From contig NZ_JAHTKU010000011.1 of NCBI RefSeq assembly GCF_019192965.1, positions 1 to 64,000 on the forward strand: DNA of 64,000 bases. The letters are read 5' to 3'. Source of the DNA: Nocardioides daeguensis (GTDB taxonomy: Bacteria; Actinomycetota; Actinomycetes; Propionibacteriales; Nocardioidaceae). The notes under the pieces are model-generated. The model worked only from the letters and a program-made list of their open reading frames with translations, ran no database searches and had not been told where the DNA came from. Made by a program: the position numbers and the translations under genes. This document shows, piece by piece, positions 17,013-28,793 of this stretch; position 1 is the stretch's first letter; each line of letters opens with the position of its first letter.

Positions 17013-17942
17013 ATGCACACGAACCTCCGGCGTACGGCCGGCGCCCTCGCCCTCGTAACGGGCGGCGCCCTGTGCGCCACCACCTTCGTCCCCGGGACGG
17101 CGTACGCCGTCGACCCGCCCCTGTGCAACGGCAAGGCGGCGACGATCGTCGGCACCGACAGCGACGACGCGCTCACCGGCACCGCCGGTGACGACGTGGT
17201 CTTCCTCGGCAAGGGCAACGACACGTTCGACGGCGGCGCGGGCAACGACACGATCTGCGGCGGCGAGGGCAACGACACCCTCGACGGCGCCGCGGGCGAC
17301 GACTGGATCGACGCCGGCCTCGGCGACGACAAGGTCAGCGTCCTGGCCGGCCACGACGTCGTCTACGGCAACGACGGCGACGACACCCTCACCGTCAGCG
17401 TCCCCGTGTCCGACGTCAAGGGCGGCGCGGGCGACGACATCGCGTACGTGTCGTTCCTGACCAGCACCTTGAAGATGAACGCCGGTGACGACACGGTCGT
17501 CTTCGACCGCACCTCGGGCGAGCTGCGCGGCGGCAAGGGCGAGGACGCCTTCCTCGTCGCGACCCCGAAGCCGCCCGCGGGCGAGCCGATGCCGGGCCTC
17601 AACACCGCCACCACCTCGCTGCTCAAGGGCGGCTCGGGCGTCGACACCGTCACCTTCGCCCCGCTGACCACCCCGGTCCGGGTCGACGTCGCGGCGGGTA
17701 GCGCCACCTGGGAGGGCGTCAACAGCGCCCGGCTGAGGGGCCTCCAGATCTACTTCGGCGGTGCGGGCAACGACACGCTCCTCGGCAGCGACCGCCCCGA
17801 GACCATCCGCGGCAAGGCCGGCGACGACGTGATCCGTGGCCGTGGCGGCAACGACACCCTCCGCGGTGGCCCCGGCATCGACGTCGTGTACGGCGGCGCC
17901 GGACGCGACAGCTGCACCGGTGAGGTCAAGCACGGCTGCTGA
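17013..17942 (+). CDS. Secreted RTX-type calcium-binding repeat protein
   Basis: This 309-residue protein starts with a Sec signal peptide ending in GTAYA (cleavage near residue 32). The mature part carries many nonapeptide repeats of the GGxGxDxxx type, for example GGAGNDTICGGEGNDTLDG, in an N-terminal and a C-terminal block. Such repeats form calcium-binding beta-rolls. Between the blocks is a strand-rich region (about residues 150-235). There is no enzyme domain. No type I secretion genes are nearby, and a Sec signal makes them unnecessary. AGGAG precedes the ATG. It may be a surface or matrix protein controlled by the adjacent sigma factor, which is inference from position. Confidence 0.8.
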   Translation: MHTNLRRTAGALALVTGGALCATTFVPGTAYAVDPPLCNGKAATIVGTDSDDALTGTAGDDVVFLGKGNDTFDGGAGNDTICGGEGNDTLDGAAGDDWIDAGLGDDKVSVLAGHDVVYGNDGDDTLTVSVPVSDVKGGAGDDIAYVSFLTSTLKMNAGDDTVVFDRTSGELRGGKGEDAFLVATPKPPAGEPMPGLNTATTSLLKGGSGVDTVTFAPLTTPVRVDVAAGSATWEGVNSARLRGLQIYFGGAGNDTLLGSDRPETIRGKAGDDVIRGRGGNDTLRGGPGIDVVYGGAGRDSCTGEVKHGC

Positions 17943-17953
17943 CCGGTCGACCA

Positions 17954-18014
17954 GGTGCTCGGCCCCGAGCACCCCCTGAGCGTGCCGGGAGGGCCCGGGT
18001 CTCCGGGCCTTCCC
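17954..18014 (+). terminator. Double-hairpin terminator after the RTX gene
   Basis: The first hairpin has 9-base arms (17954-17962 and 17965-17973) and a 2-base loop. The second has 12-base arms (17987-17998 and 18003-18014) with one G-T pair. There is no long T-run, as is usual in high-GC actinobacteria. Confidence 0.7.
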
Positions 18015-18086
18015 CGTTGCGGTGACCCGCGGCCTTCCCGGCACTCCCCGTCGACCACGCCCGCGTCCGCCCTGGCAGGTTTGACC

Positions 18087-18121
18087 GGGCCGTCTCGAAG
18101 TGGGACTCTTGGAGACGGCCC
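18087..18121 (+). promoter_or_regulatory. Hairpin in the leader of the 64-residue protein gene
   Basis: Perfect 10-base arms (18087-18096 and 18112-18121) surround a 15-base loop, ending 42 bases before the start codon. TTGACC lies directly upstream at 18081-18086 and could be a -35 box. The hairpin could be a regulatory leader or simply a terminator for read-through. Confidence 0.4.
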
Positions 18122-18163
18122 CCCAACGGGCTGACAACCTGTCGAACCGGAAGGCTCAACTTC

Positions 18164-18358
18164 ATGGCCAAGGCGCTGATCGGTCACCTGAACAGCGACC
18201 TCCGCGACCCCCGGATGGCGCTCGAGAACGCTCGACTGCGCAACCGGGTCGCTGAGCTGGAGTCCCTCGTCCTCCGTCTCTCCGAGGAGAACGACAAGCT
18301 GATGTCGGCGCGCGCGGCCGAGATCCTGACCGGCGACGCGGAGATGCAGCCGGCCTGA
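18164..18358 (+). CDS. Small coiled-coil protein, 64 residues
   Basis: This small protein is mostly one heptad-patterned helix (residues 19-48, with NARLRNRVAELESLVLRLSE as its core), preceded by MAKALIGHLNSDLRDPR. The heptad pattern of leucines and the charged flanks indicate a dimeric coiled coil. An ATG with an upstream GGAAGG and clean codon use support it as a real gene. Similar short proteins occur in related actinobacteria as unnamed proteins, but I know no function. Confidence 0.65.
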   Translation: MAKALIGHLNSDLRDPRMALENARLRNRVAELESLVLRLSEENDKLMSARAAEILTGDAEMQPA

Positions 18359-18368
18359 CCAGGACTCC

Positions 18369-18502
18369 GACGACGGCCTCCGTCGTCGCCCAGGTGAAAC
18401 GAACCACGGACCACCCCCGCCGTCCGGCGCAGGGTGGTCCGAGTGCGTTGTCGCCCGGCAGCCTCGCCCGAGGAACGAGGGCGTGGCGTGGGTCGGGCGA
18501 GG
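18369..18502. terminator. Cluster of three hairpins
   Basis: Hairpins lie at 18369-18387 (8-base arms, 3-base loop), 18408-18440 (9-base arms) and 18462-18502 (9-base arms). The spacer to the MFS gene holds nothing else I recognise apart from its -10 box. They probably end transcription of the upstream small gene. Confidence 0.5.
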
Positions 18503-18581
18503 TTGAGCGAGCGTCACGACCGGGCCTGCGAGGTCGGGGCAGCGCGTCGAAACCCACTCGCACGACCACCAGCTCGCCCCG

Positions 18582-18587
18582 TACTGT
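18582..18587 (+). promoter_or_regulatory. Leaderless-type -10 box of the MFS gene
   Basis: TACTGT lies 9 bases before the GTG at 18597. Confidence 0.4.
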
Positions 18588-18596
18588 CCCGTCCTT

Positions 18597-19883
18597 GTGA
18601 ACCGGGTGATCGAGGCCGTCGCGCCTGCCCGTCTCGGGCCGGGCTTCCGTCGGCTGATGGTCTCGGCCTGGGTGAGCAACCTCGGCGACGGCATCGCCCT
18701 CGCGGCCGGCCCGCTCCTGGTCGCCTCCCAGACCCGGTCGCCGGCACTCGTGTCGCTGGCGATGCTGCTGGTCGGACTGCCGTGGCTGTTGTTCGGCCTG
18801 TTCGCCGGCGCGGTCGCCGACCGGGTCGACCGCTTGCGGATGGTGGTCGTCGCCAACCTGCTGCGCGCCGTCGTCCTGGTCGCGCTCTGCGTCACGATCC
18901 TCACCGGCGCCGTCAGCATCGCGGTCGCGCTGGGCGCCCTGTTCCTGCTCGGCGCGGCGGAGGTCTTCGCCGACACCGCCTACCGCACCTTCTTGCCGAT
19001 GCTCGTCGACAAGGCGGACCTCGGCATCGCCAACGCCCGGCTCCAGGCCGGGTTCATCACCCTCAACCAGTTCGCGGGGGCGCCCGTCGGCGCGGCCCTG
19101 TTCGCGGTGGGGATGGCGGTGCCGTTCGGGGCCCAGGTCGGCTGCGTACTGCTGGGTGTCGTCCTCGTCGGGCGGATCGCGCTCCCGCCCGGACCGGTGC
19201 GCGGCGAGGTGGACACCCATGTGCTGCGCGACATCGCCGACGGCGTGCGCTGGCTGGTGGGCCACCCGCCGGTGCGGACCCTGGCGCTGGTCATCGTCAC
19301 GTTCAACATCACCTGGGCCGCTGCCTGGTCGGTGCTGGTGCTGTACTCCCTCGACGTCTTGCACATGGGCCCCGTCGGCTACGGCCTGCTCACCACCGCG
19401 GCGGCGGCCGGCGGCCTGGTCGGCACCTTCCTCTACGGCTGGCTGGAGCGGCACGTGCCGCTCGCGACGCTGATGCGCGCCTGCCTGACCCTCGAGGTGC
19501 TCATGCACCTCGGGTTCGCGCTGACCCGGGTCCCGTGGCTCGCCGTCCTGATCATGTTCGGCTTCGGCGTCTACGCCTTCGCCTGGGGTGCGCTGTCGCA
19601 GGCGGTGCGCCAACGGGCGGTCCCCACTGCCTACCAGGGCCGGGTCGGCTCGGTGTACAGCGTCGCGATCTACGGCGGCACCGTGATCGGGAGCGGCGTG
19701 GGCGGCCTGGTCGCCGAGCGCGGCGGCATCCTGGCGCCGTTCTGGTTCGCCTTCGTCGGCTCCGGGATCACCCTCGCACTGGTCTGGCGGCAGCTCGGCC
19801 ACATCGCGCACGCCGACGACGCTCCCGAAGACGTTCCCGGTGACGCTCCCGGGGTGCCGCGATCCGCCGGGCCCGCGGGGTAG
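18597..19883 (+). CDS. MFS transporter
   Basis: This 428-residue membrane protein has about 12 hydrophobic helices and the loop-2 signature GAVADRVDRLRMVVVANLLR typical of the major facilitator superfamily. It most resembles the EntS/macrolide-exporter-like branch (MFS_3). The substrate cannot be predicted. The C-terminus is a short acidic and proline-rich tail. It sits just upstream of smc, with no functional link apparent. Confidence 0.8.
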   Translation: MNRVIEAVAPARLGPGFRRLMVSAWVSNLGDGIALAAGPLLVASQTRSPALVSLAMLLVGLPWLLFGLFAGAVADRVDRLRMVVVANLLRAVVLVALCVTILTGAVSIAVALGALFLLGAAEVFADTAYRTFLPMLVDKADLGIANARLQAGFITLNQFAGAPVGAALFAVGMAVPFGAQVGCVLLGVVLVGRIALPPGPVRGEVDTHVLRDIADGVRWLVGHPPVRTLALVIVTFNITWAAAWSVLVLYSLDVLHMGPVGYGLLTTAAAAGGLVGTFLYGWLERHVPLATLMRACLTLEVLMHLGFALTRVPWLAVLIMFGFGVYAFAWGALSQAVRQRAVPTAYQGRVGSVYSVAIYGGTVIGSGVGGLVAERGGILAPFWFAFVGSGITLALVWRQLGHIAHADDAPEDVPGDAPGVPRSAGPAG

Positions 19884-19943
19884 CCTGAGGCCTGCCGAGC
19901 TTCCCCCGCGTCGGACCACTGCCCGACCCCGAAGGGAGACTGC

Positions 19944-22900
19944 GTGTATCTGAAGAGCCTGACCCTCAAGGGGTTCAAGTCCTTCGCGTCCGCGACGACC
20001 CTCCAGCTCGAACCCGGCATCACCTGCATCGTCGGACCCAACGGCTCCGGCAAGTCCAACGTCGTCGACGCCCTCGCGTGGGTGATGGGCGAGGCGAGCG
20101 CCAAGAGCCTGCGCGGCGGCAAGATGGACGACGTCATCTTCGCCGGTACGTCGGGCCGCCCGCCGCTCGGCCGGGCCGAGGTCGTGCTGACCATCGACAA
20201 CTCCGACGGGGCGTTGCCGATCGACTACTCCGAGGTGACGATCAGCCGGACCATGTTCCGCACCGGCGGCTCGGAGTACGCCATCAACGGCACCACCTGC
20301 CGGCTGCTCGACGTGCAGGAGCTGCTCAGCGACTCCGGCATCGGCCGCGAGATGCACGTGATCGTCGGCCAGGGGCAGCTCGACCAGATCCTGCACGCGA
20401 CCCCCGAGGACCGCCGCGGGTTCATCGAAGAGGCCGCCGGCGTCCTCAAGCACCGCAAGCGCAAGGAGAAGGCGCTGCGGAAGCTGGACTCGACCGAGGG
20501 CAACCTCAACAGACTCAACGACCTGCTCAGCGAGATCCGGCGCCAGCTCAAGCCGCTCGGCCGCCAGGCCGAAGTCGCCCGCCGGGCAGCGACCGTCCAG
20601 GCCGACGTCCGCGACGCCCGGGCCCGGCTGCTCGCCGACGACCTGGTGACGGCGCGGACCGCGCTCGAGCAGGAGCTCGCCGACGAGAGCGTGCTGCTGG
20701 CCCGGCGCGAGGAGGTCGAGACCGGCATCGCCACCGCGCGTGAGCAGGAGGCCGTCCTCGAGGCGGCGCTCCGTGAGGACCTGCCGGCCCTCTCCGCCGC
20801 CCAGGAGACGCTGTCGGCGCTGACCGCCCTGCGTGAGCGCTTCCGCGGCACCCAGAGCCTGGCCGCCGAGCGGGTCCGCAACGCCGCGGGCGCGGCGGCC
20901 GAGAGCGAGCAGGCCGGTGGTCGGGACCCCGACGAGATCGAGGCCGAGGCCACCCGGCTCGCCGCCCAGGAGGCGGAGATCACCGCCCAGGTCACCGAGC
21001 AGCAGACCGCGCTCGAGCAGGCCGTCGCCGCCCGCCGCGGCGCCGAGGAGGCCGCCGCCAACGAGGAGCGGCGCGTCGCCGGGCTGCTCCGGGCCGCCGC
21101 CGACCGGCGTGAGGGCCTGGCCCGGCTGCACGGCCAGGTCAACACGCTGCGCTCCCGGGCCCACGCGGCGCAGGAGGAGATCGGTCGCCTCGAGGCCGCC
21201 CGGGCCGACGCGCTCGCCCGCGCCGAGCGCTCCCAGCGCGACTTCACCGCCCTCGAGACCCGGGTCGCCGGCCTCGACGCCGGCGAGGAGGGCCTCGACG
21301 CCGAGCACGAGGCTGCGGTCGCCTCGCTCGACGACATCGAGGAGCGCCTGGTCAAGGTCCGCGAGGAGGCCCAGCAGGCCGACCGCGAGAAGGCCGGCCT
21401 GAGCGCCCGCAAGGAGGCGCTCGAGATCGGCCTGGCCCGCAAGGACGGTGCCGGCGCGCTGCTCGCCGCCTCCGACACCCTCTCCGGACTGCTCGGCTCG
21501 GTCGCCGCGCTGGTCACGGTGCGAGGCGGCTACGAGGGCGCCGTCGCCGCCGCGCTGGGTGCGGCCGCCGACGCGGTCGCGGTCGCCGACGCCGACACCG
21601 CCGTCGCCGCCATCGACCACCTCAAGAACGACGACCTCGGTCGCGCCGGGCTGTTGCTCGGCGGGGGAGAGGCCGAGACCACGGCCGCCTGGCCGGCGCT
21701 CCCGCCCGGGACGTCGTACGCCGTCGACGTGGTCGAGTGCCCGGCCCAGGTCCGGCCCGCGCTCAACCGGCTGCTGCGCAAGGTCGCCGTGGTCGACGAC
21801 CTCGGCGCCGCCCGCTCGCTGGTGGCCGACCTCGCCGACGTGGTCGCGGTCACCCGCGACGGCGACCTGCTCGGCGCGCACTTCGCCTCGGGCGGCTCCC
21901 ACGCCACCCAGAGCCTGATCGAGATCCAGGCAGCCGTCGACGAGGCCGCCGAGGCGCTGGTCGGGGCCGTCGCGGCCGCCGAGCGGCTCGGCTTCGACCT
22001 CGCCCGGCTCGAGGCCGAGCGCCTCGAGGCCCGCCAGCGGGTCGACGTCGCGCTGGCCCGGCTCCACGAGTCCGACGCCACCCTCGCCGCTGTCGCCGAG
22101 GAGCTGGGCCAGCACGGCTCGCTCGCCCGCGCCGCCCGCGCCGAGGCCGAGCGGATGACCGAGGCGATCGCCCAGGCCGAGACGTCCCGAGAGCAGGCCC
22201 TGGTCGGCCTCGCCGAGCTCGAGCAGCGCCTCGCGAGCGCCGAGCAGGACACCGACGAGGAGCCGGACACCACCGAGCAGGAGCGCCTCGTCGAGGCCAC
22301 CCGCGCGGCCCGGCAGAGCGAGATGGAGGCCCGCCTCGCGCTGCGCACCTCCGAGGAGCGCGCCCGCGCCCTGCACGGCCGGGTCGAGGCGATGCGCAAG
22401 GCCGCCGAGGCCGAGCGCCAGGCCCGCGCCCGCGCCGCCGAGCGCCGGGCGCGGCTGCTCTCCGAGGGTCGCGCCGGCCAGGCCGTCGCCACCGCCGTGA
22501 CCTTCGTGCTCGACCGGCTGGAGCGCTCGATCGAGGCGGCCACCGCGCGCCGCCAGTCCGTCGAGGACTCCCGTCGCGGCCGCGAGCAGGAGCTGATGGT
22601 GGTGCGGCAGACGCTGCGCGACCTCGGCAAGGAGCACCAGGACCTGGTCAGCTCGGTGCACCGCGACGAGTTGGCCCGCGCCCAGCAGCGGATGCGGATC
22701 GAGCAGATCGAGACCAAGGCGCTCGAGGAGCTCGGCCTCGAGCCCGACGCCCTGGTCGCCGACTACGGCCCGGACCAGCCGGTGCCCGTCCTCGAGCCGC
22801 CCGCCGAGGGCGAGGCGGCCGCGGCCGAGGGCGAGGACGCGCCCGAGCCCCGGACGGTGCCCTACGTCCGCGAGGAGCAGGTCAAGCGCCTCAAGACCGC

Positions 22901-23525
22901 GCAGAAGGCGCTCGGCATGCTCGGCCGGGTCAACCCGCTCGCGCTCGAGGAGTTCAGCGCGATGGAGGAGCGCCACCAGTTCCTCTCCGAGCAGCTCGAG
23001 GACCTGCGGGCCACCCGCAAGGACCTGCTCGACATCGTCAAGGACGTCGACGCCCGGGTCGAGCAGGTCTTCACCGAGGCGTACGCCGACGTGACCAAGG
23101 CCTTCGACCAGACCTTCGCGCGCCTGTTCCCCGGTGGCGAGGGCCGCCTGGTCCTCACCGACCCCTCCGACATGCTCGCCACCGGCGTCGAGGTCGAGGC
23201 CCGGCCGCCCGGCAAGAAGGTCAAGCGACTCTCGCTGCTCTCCGGCGGCGAGCGCTCACTGGTCGCGGTCGCCTTCCTGGTCGCCCTGTTCAAGGCCCGG
23301 CCCTCGCCGTTCTACATCCTCGACGAGGTCGAGGCCGCGCTCGACGACACCAACCTCGGCCGCCTGCTGGAGATCTACGAGGAGCTGCGCGAGAACTCCC
23401 AGCTGCTCGTCATCACCCACCAGAAGCGGACCATGGAGGTCGGCGACGCGCTCTACGGCGTCACCATGCGCGGCGACGGCGTCTCGGCGGTGATCAGCCA
23501 GCGGCTGCGGGACGAGTCCGCGTGA
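19944..23525 (+). CDS. smc: Chromosome segregation protein SMC
   Basis: This 1193-residue SMC ATPase forms the condensin-like core that organises the chromosome. The N-terminal Walker A is GPNGSGKSNVVDAL (residues 31-44). Two long coiled coils flank a hinge at about residues 505-660. The C-terminal signature LSLLSGGERSLVAVAFL and Walker B ILDEVEAALDD complete the head domain. The GTG start has GAAGGGAG upstream. The stop overlaps the next gene by four bases. Its ScpA and ScpB partners are not in the window. Confidence 0.96.
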   Translation: MYLKSLTLKGFKSFASATTLQLEPGITCIVGPNGSGKSNVVDALAWVMGEASAKSLRGGKMDDVIFAGTSGRPPLGRAEVVLTIDNSDGALPIDYSEVTISRTMFRTGGSEYAINGTTCRLLDVQELLSDSGIGREMHVIVGQGQLDQILHATPEDRRGFIEEAAGVLKHRKRKEKALRKLDSTEGNLNRLNDLLSEIRRQLKPLGRQAEVARRAATVQADVRDARARLLADDLVTARTALEQELADESVLLARREEVETGIATAREQEAVLEAALREDLPALSAAQETLSALTALRERFRGTQSLAAERVRNAAGAAAESEQAGGRDPDEIEAEATRLAAQEAEITAQVTEQQTALEQAVAARRGAEEAAANEERRVAGLLRAAADRREGLARLHGQVNTLRSRAHAAQEEIGRLEAARADALARAERSQRDFTALETRVAGLDAGEEGLDAEHEAAVASLDDIEERLVKVREEAQQADREKAGLSARKEALEIGLARKDGAGALLAASDTLSGLLGSVAALVTVRGGYEGAVAAALGAAADAVAVADADTAVAAIDHLKNDDLGRAGLLLGGGEAETTAAWPALPPGTSYAVDVVECPAQVRPALNRLLRKVAVVDDLGAARSLVADLADVVAVTRDGDLLGAHFASGGSHATQSLIEIQAAVDEAAEALVGAVAAAERLGFDLARLEAERLEARQRVDVALARLHESDATLAAVAEELGQHGSLARAARAEAERMTEAIAQAETSREQALVGLAELEQRLASAEQDTDEEPDTTEQERLVEATRAARQSEMEARLALRTSEERARALHGRVEAMRKAAEAERQARARAAERRARLLSEGRAGQAVATAVTFVLDRLERSIEAATARRQSVEDSRRGREQELMVVRQTLRDLGKEHQDLVSSVHRDELARAQQRMRIEQIETKALEELGLEPDALVADYGPDQPVPVLEPPAEGEAAAAEGEDAPEPRTVPYVREEQVKRLKTAQKALGMLGRVNPLALEEFSAMEERHQFLSEQLEDLRATRKDLLDIVKDVDARVEQVFTEAYADVTKAFDQTFARLFPGGEGRLVLTDPSDMLATGVEVEARPPGKKVKRLSLLSGGERSLVAVAFLVALFKARPSPFYILDEVEAALDDTNLGRLLEIYEELRENSQLLVITHQKRTMEVGDALYGVTMRGDGVSAVISQRLRDESA

Positions 23526-23995
23526 GCGAACCGGCCACGGGCACCCCCGACCGCACCCGACCCGACCGGTCGGCGTACCGCGCCTGGCGCACGGCGACGA
23601 CGCGCTGGTCCGACGACGACGTCTACGGGCACCTCAACAACGCCCGCTACTTCGACCTCATCGACACCGCGGTCAACGCCCACCTGCACGAGGCGACCGG
23701 CACCGACATCCGCACACTGCCCGCGATCGGGGTGGTGGCCGAGGTGTCGTGCCGCTATTTCGCCGAGATGGGCTACCCACGCCCGATCGAGCTCGGCCTG
23801 GCGGTCGAGCGGCTCGGGACCTCGTCGGTGATCTACCGCGTCGGGCTGTTCCAGGGCGACCCGGAGGGGGAGGGGGCGCTGGCGTCCGCGGAGGGCCGCT
23901 TCGTGCACGTCTACGTCGACAACACCGACCCCGCACGTCCCCCGACGCCGATCCCCGAGGTGATCCGGACCGCCGTCGCGCCGCTGGTGGTGTGA
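23522..23995 (+). CDS. Acyl-CoA thioesterase, 4HBT hot-dog family
   Basis: This 157-residue hot-dog-fold protein has the 4-hydroxybenzoyl-CoA thioesterase motif (TTRWSDDDVYGHLNNARYFD), whose aspartate is the presumed catalytic residue. It is a YbgC/FadM-like enzyme that hydrolyses acyl-CoA, with unknown substrate. The GTG start overlaps the smc stop as GTGA, so translation is probably coupled. Confidence 0.8.
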   Translation: MSEPATGTPDRTRPDRSAYRAWRTATTRWSDDDVYGHLNNARYFDLIDTAVNAHLHEATGTDIRTLPAIGVVAEVSCRYFAEMGYPRPIELGLAVERLGTSSVIYRVGLFQGDPEGEGALASAEGRFVHVYVDNTDPARPPTPIPEVIRTAVAPLVV

Positions 23996-24098
23996 CCTGT
24001 GCCGCCTCTGCGCCGTGGCCCGCGGCGGCGATGCCGTGCCGGTTGGCGCAGGGGTGCAGGATGGAGGGCACAGCGATCCCTACTCGGAGGAGTCGAAG

Positions 24099-24287
24099 AT
24101 GCTGTTCGTCGCGCTGGCCGTCGCGCTGAGCCTCGCCGTCTCCGCCGTCGTCGCCCTCTACGTCGCCTACCCGCACCGGGGCGAGCAGATGCCCGTCGTG
24201 CCGTGGCTCGGTGACGCGCTCGGTCGTGCGGTCGACTCCGCGCCCGTGCTCGCCGACGACGAGCGGGACCTGCAACGCCTCGGCTGA
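24099..24287 (+). CDS. Small membrane protein, 62 residues
   Basis: A single transmembrane helix (residues 1-23) is followed by YPHRGEQMPVVPWLGDAL and an acidic tail. A strong GGAGG lies 8 bases before the ATG at 24099, which decides the start over an in-frame start further upstream. The function is unknown. The gene is between the thioesterase and ftsY. Confidence 0.6.
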   Translation: MLFVALAVALSLAVSAVVALYVAYPHRGEQMPVVPWLGDALGRAVDSAPVLADDERDLQRLG

Positions 24288-24354
24288 ACCCCCGGCGGGC
24301 CTGAGCGGCGCCACCCGATTCTGACTCGGGCGGGCGGCGTGATGGGATGACCGC

Positions 24355-25503
24355 ATGGAGTGGCTCTACCTCGTCATCGGGATCGCCGCCGTCGGCGTCC
24401 TCGCGATCGCCGGCCTCGTCACGACCCGGGTCCGGCGTACGCCGCGGGTGCCGGAGGCGCCCGCGGACGTCCTCGCCCCGCCGACCACCCCGGTCGGGAC
24501 CGAGGCACCCGCTGCCGAGGACGTCGCCGTCGAGGCGGGCGTGGTCGAGGCTCCCGCGGAACCGGCCGCTCCCGCGCTCGAGACCCCGGAGAAGCCGGCC
24601 TCGCGCCTGGTCCGGCTGCGCCAGCGGCTTGCCGGCTCCAACGCGCTGGGCCGCGGCCTGCTCGGCCTGCTCAGCCGCGACAAGCTCGACGAGGACACCT
24701 GGGAGGCGATCGAGGACCTGCTCCTCGCCGCCGACATCGGCGTCGCGCCCACCCAGGAGCTCGTCGAGAGGCTGCGCACCCGGCTGCGCGTCGAGGGCGG
24801 CCAGGCGCCGGACGCGCGTGCCGTGCTCCGCGAGGAGCTGATCAACCTCGTCGACCCGACCATGGACCGCGCGCTCAAGGTGAGCGGTGAGGGCGACGCC
24901 CCCGGCGTGGTGCTCGTCGTCGGCGTCAACGGCACCGGCAAGACCACCACGGTCGGCAAGCTGGCCCGGATCCTGGTCGCCGACGACCGGACGGCGCTCC
25001 TCGCCGCCGCCGACACCTTCCGCGCCGCCGCGACCGAGCAGCTCGCCACCTGGGGCGAGCGGGTCGGGGTCGAGGTCGTCCGGGGCCCCGAGGCCGGCGA
25101 CCCGGCCAGCGTCGCGTTCGACGCGGTCAAGCAGGGGGTCGACCGCGGCGTGGACACCGTCGTCGTGGACACCGCGGGCCGGCTGCAGAACAAGCAGGGC
25201 CTGATGGACGAGCTCGGCAAGGTCAAGCGGGTCATCGAGAAGCAGGCGCCGGTCACCGAGGTGCTGCTCGTCCTCGACGCCACCACCGGCCAGAACGGCC
25301 TGATCCAGGCCAAGGTGTTCTCCGAGGTCGTCGACGTCACCGGCATCGTGCTCACCAAGCTCGACGGCTCCGCGAAGGGCGGCATCGTGATCGCGGTGCA
25401 GCGCCAGCTCGGCGTGCCGGTGAAGCTGGTCGGCCTGGGTGAGGGCCCCGACGACCTGGCGCCGTTCGACGCCGCCGCGTTCGTCGACGCGCTGCTCGGC
25501 TGA
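24355..25503 (+). CDS. ftsY: Signal recognition particle receptor FtsY
   Basis: This 382-residue SRP receptor has an N-terminal transmembrane helix (residues 2-23) and an Ala/Pro/Glu-rich linker to about residue 80, then the N and G domains. GTPase motifs are GVNGTGKTTTVGKLA, DTFRAAATEQL, DTAGRLQNK and TKLDGSAKGG. It docks the SRP (Ffh, encoded about 6 kb downstream) at the membrane. TGGGAT lies 6 bases before the ATG. The N-terminal helix is typical of actinobacterial FtsY. Confidence 0.95.
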   Translation: MEWLYLVIGIAAVGVLAIAGLVTTRVRRTPRVPEAPADVLAPPTTPVGTEAPAAEDVAVEAGVVEAPAEPAAPALETPEKPASRLVRLRQRLAGSNALGRGLLGLLSRDKLDEDTWEAIEDLLLAADIGVAPTQELVERLRTRLRVEGGQAPDARAVLREELINLVDPTMDRALKVSGEGDAPGVVLVVGVNGTGKTTTVGKLARILVADDRTALLAAADTFRAAATEQLATWGERVGVEVVRGPEAGDPASVAFDAVKQGVDRGVDTVVVDTAGRLQNKQGLMDELGKVKRVIEKQAPVTEVLLVLDATTGQNGLIQAKVFSEVVDVTGIVLTKLDGSAKGGIVIAVQRQLGVPVKLVGLGEGPDDLAPFDAAAFVDALLG

Positions 25504-25598
25504 GCCCTCGGCCCGCACCCCGGCGGGTGCCGCCGGCCGCTGTGGTCCGCCTCACGCTGCGGAGGGGTTCATCGGGACGTAACGGCTGTGCGCGACCC

Positions 25599-25614
25599 GT
25601 TACCCGCCCGAAAC
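25599..25614 (+). promoter_or_regulatory. GlnR-like box before amt1
   Basis: GTTAC-N6-GAAAC matches the actinobacterial GlnR a-site/b-site consensus gTnAC-n6-GaAAC. A further GTAAC half-site lies 20 bases upstream. The box ends 45 bases before the chosen ATG at 25660. Confidence 0.6.
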
Positions 25615-25659
25615 ATCCGGTCGCGTGAGCCGAAACCTCCGCAGCCGAATGTTCGGAGC

Positions 25660-27335
<1,676 letters not shown>

Positions 27336-27344
27336 CTCTCGTTC

Positions 27345-27409
27345 GCCGCACCCCATACGAATCGGTCCTCTGATCGCTCAGATCACGACCAATACGTATG
27401 GGGTGCGGC
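27345..27409. promoter_or_regulatory. 15-base inverted repeat between PII and amt2
   Basis: Perfect arms at 27345-27359 and 27395-27409 enclose a 35-base loop that itself holds a small TGATC/GATCA palindrome. It may terminate the amt1-PII transcript or be an operator for amt2, which starts 85 bases further on. Confidence 0.55.
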
Positions 27410-27456
27410 AACGCTCCGGCCGGCTTCACCGTCGTGTAACCGATGCCGGGAGACGC

Positions 27457-27472
27457 GTTACACCAGCGAAAC
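27457..27472 (+). promoter_or_regulatory. GlnR-like box before amt2
   Basis: GTTAC-N6-GAAAC, the same match as before amt1, with a GTAAC half-site 21 bases upstream. It ends 22 bases before the amt2 start. Confidence 0.6.
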
Positions 27473-27494
27473 AATCGGACCGCACAGTGTCCGA

Positions 27495-28789
<1,295 letters not shown>

Positions 28790-28793
<4 letters not shown>

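Noticed and set aside
18162..22976. Very long open frame (about 1600 codons) on the minus strand opposite the MFS gene and smc
   Set aside because: It is the antisense shadow of high-GC codon use in smc. The predicted protein is repetitive Leu/Gly/Arg/Val text with no domain, while smc itself is complete.
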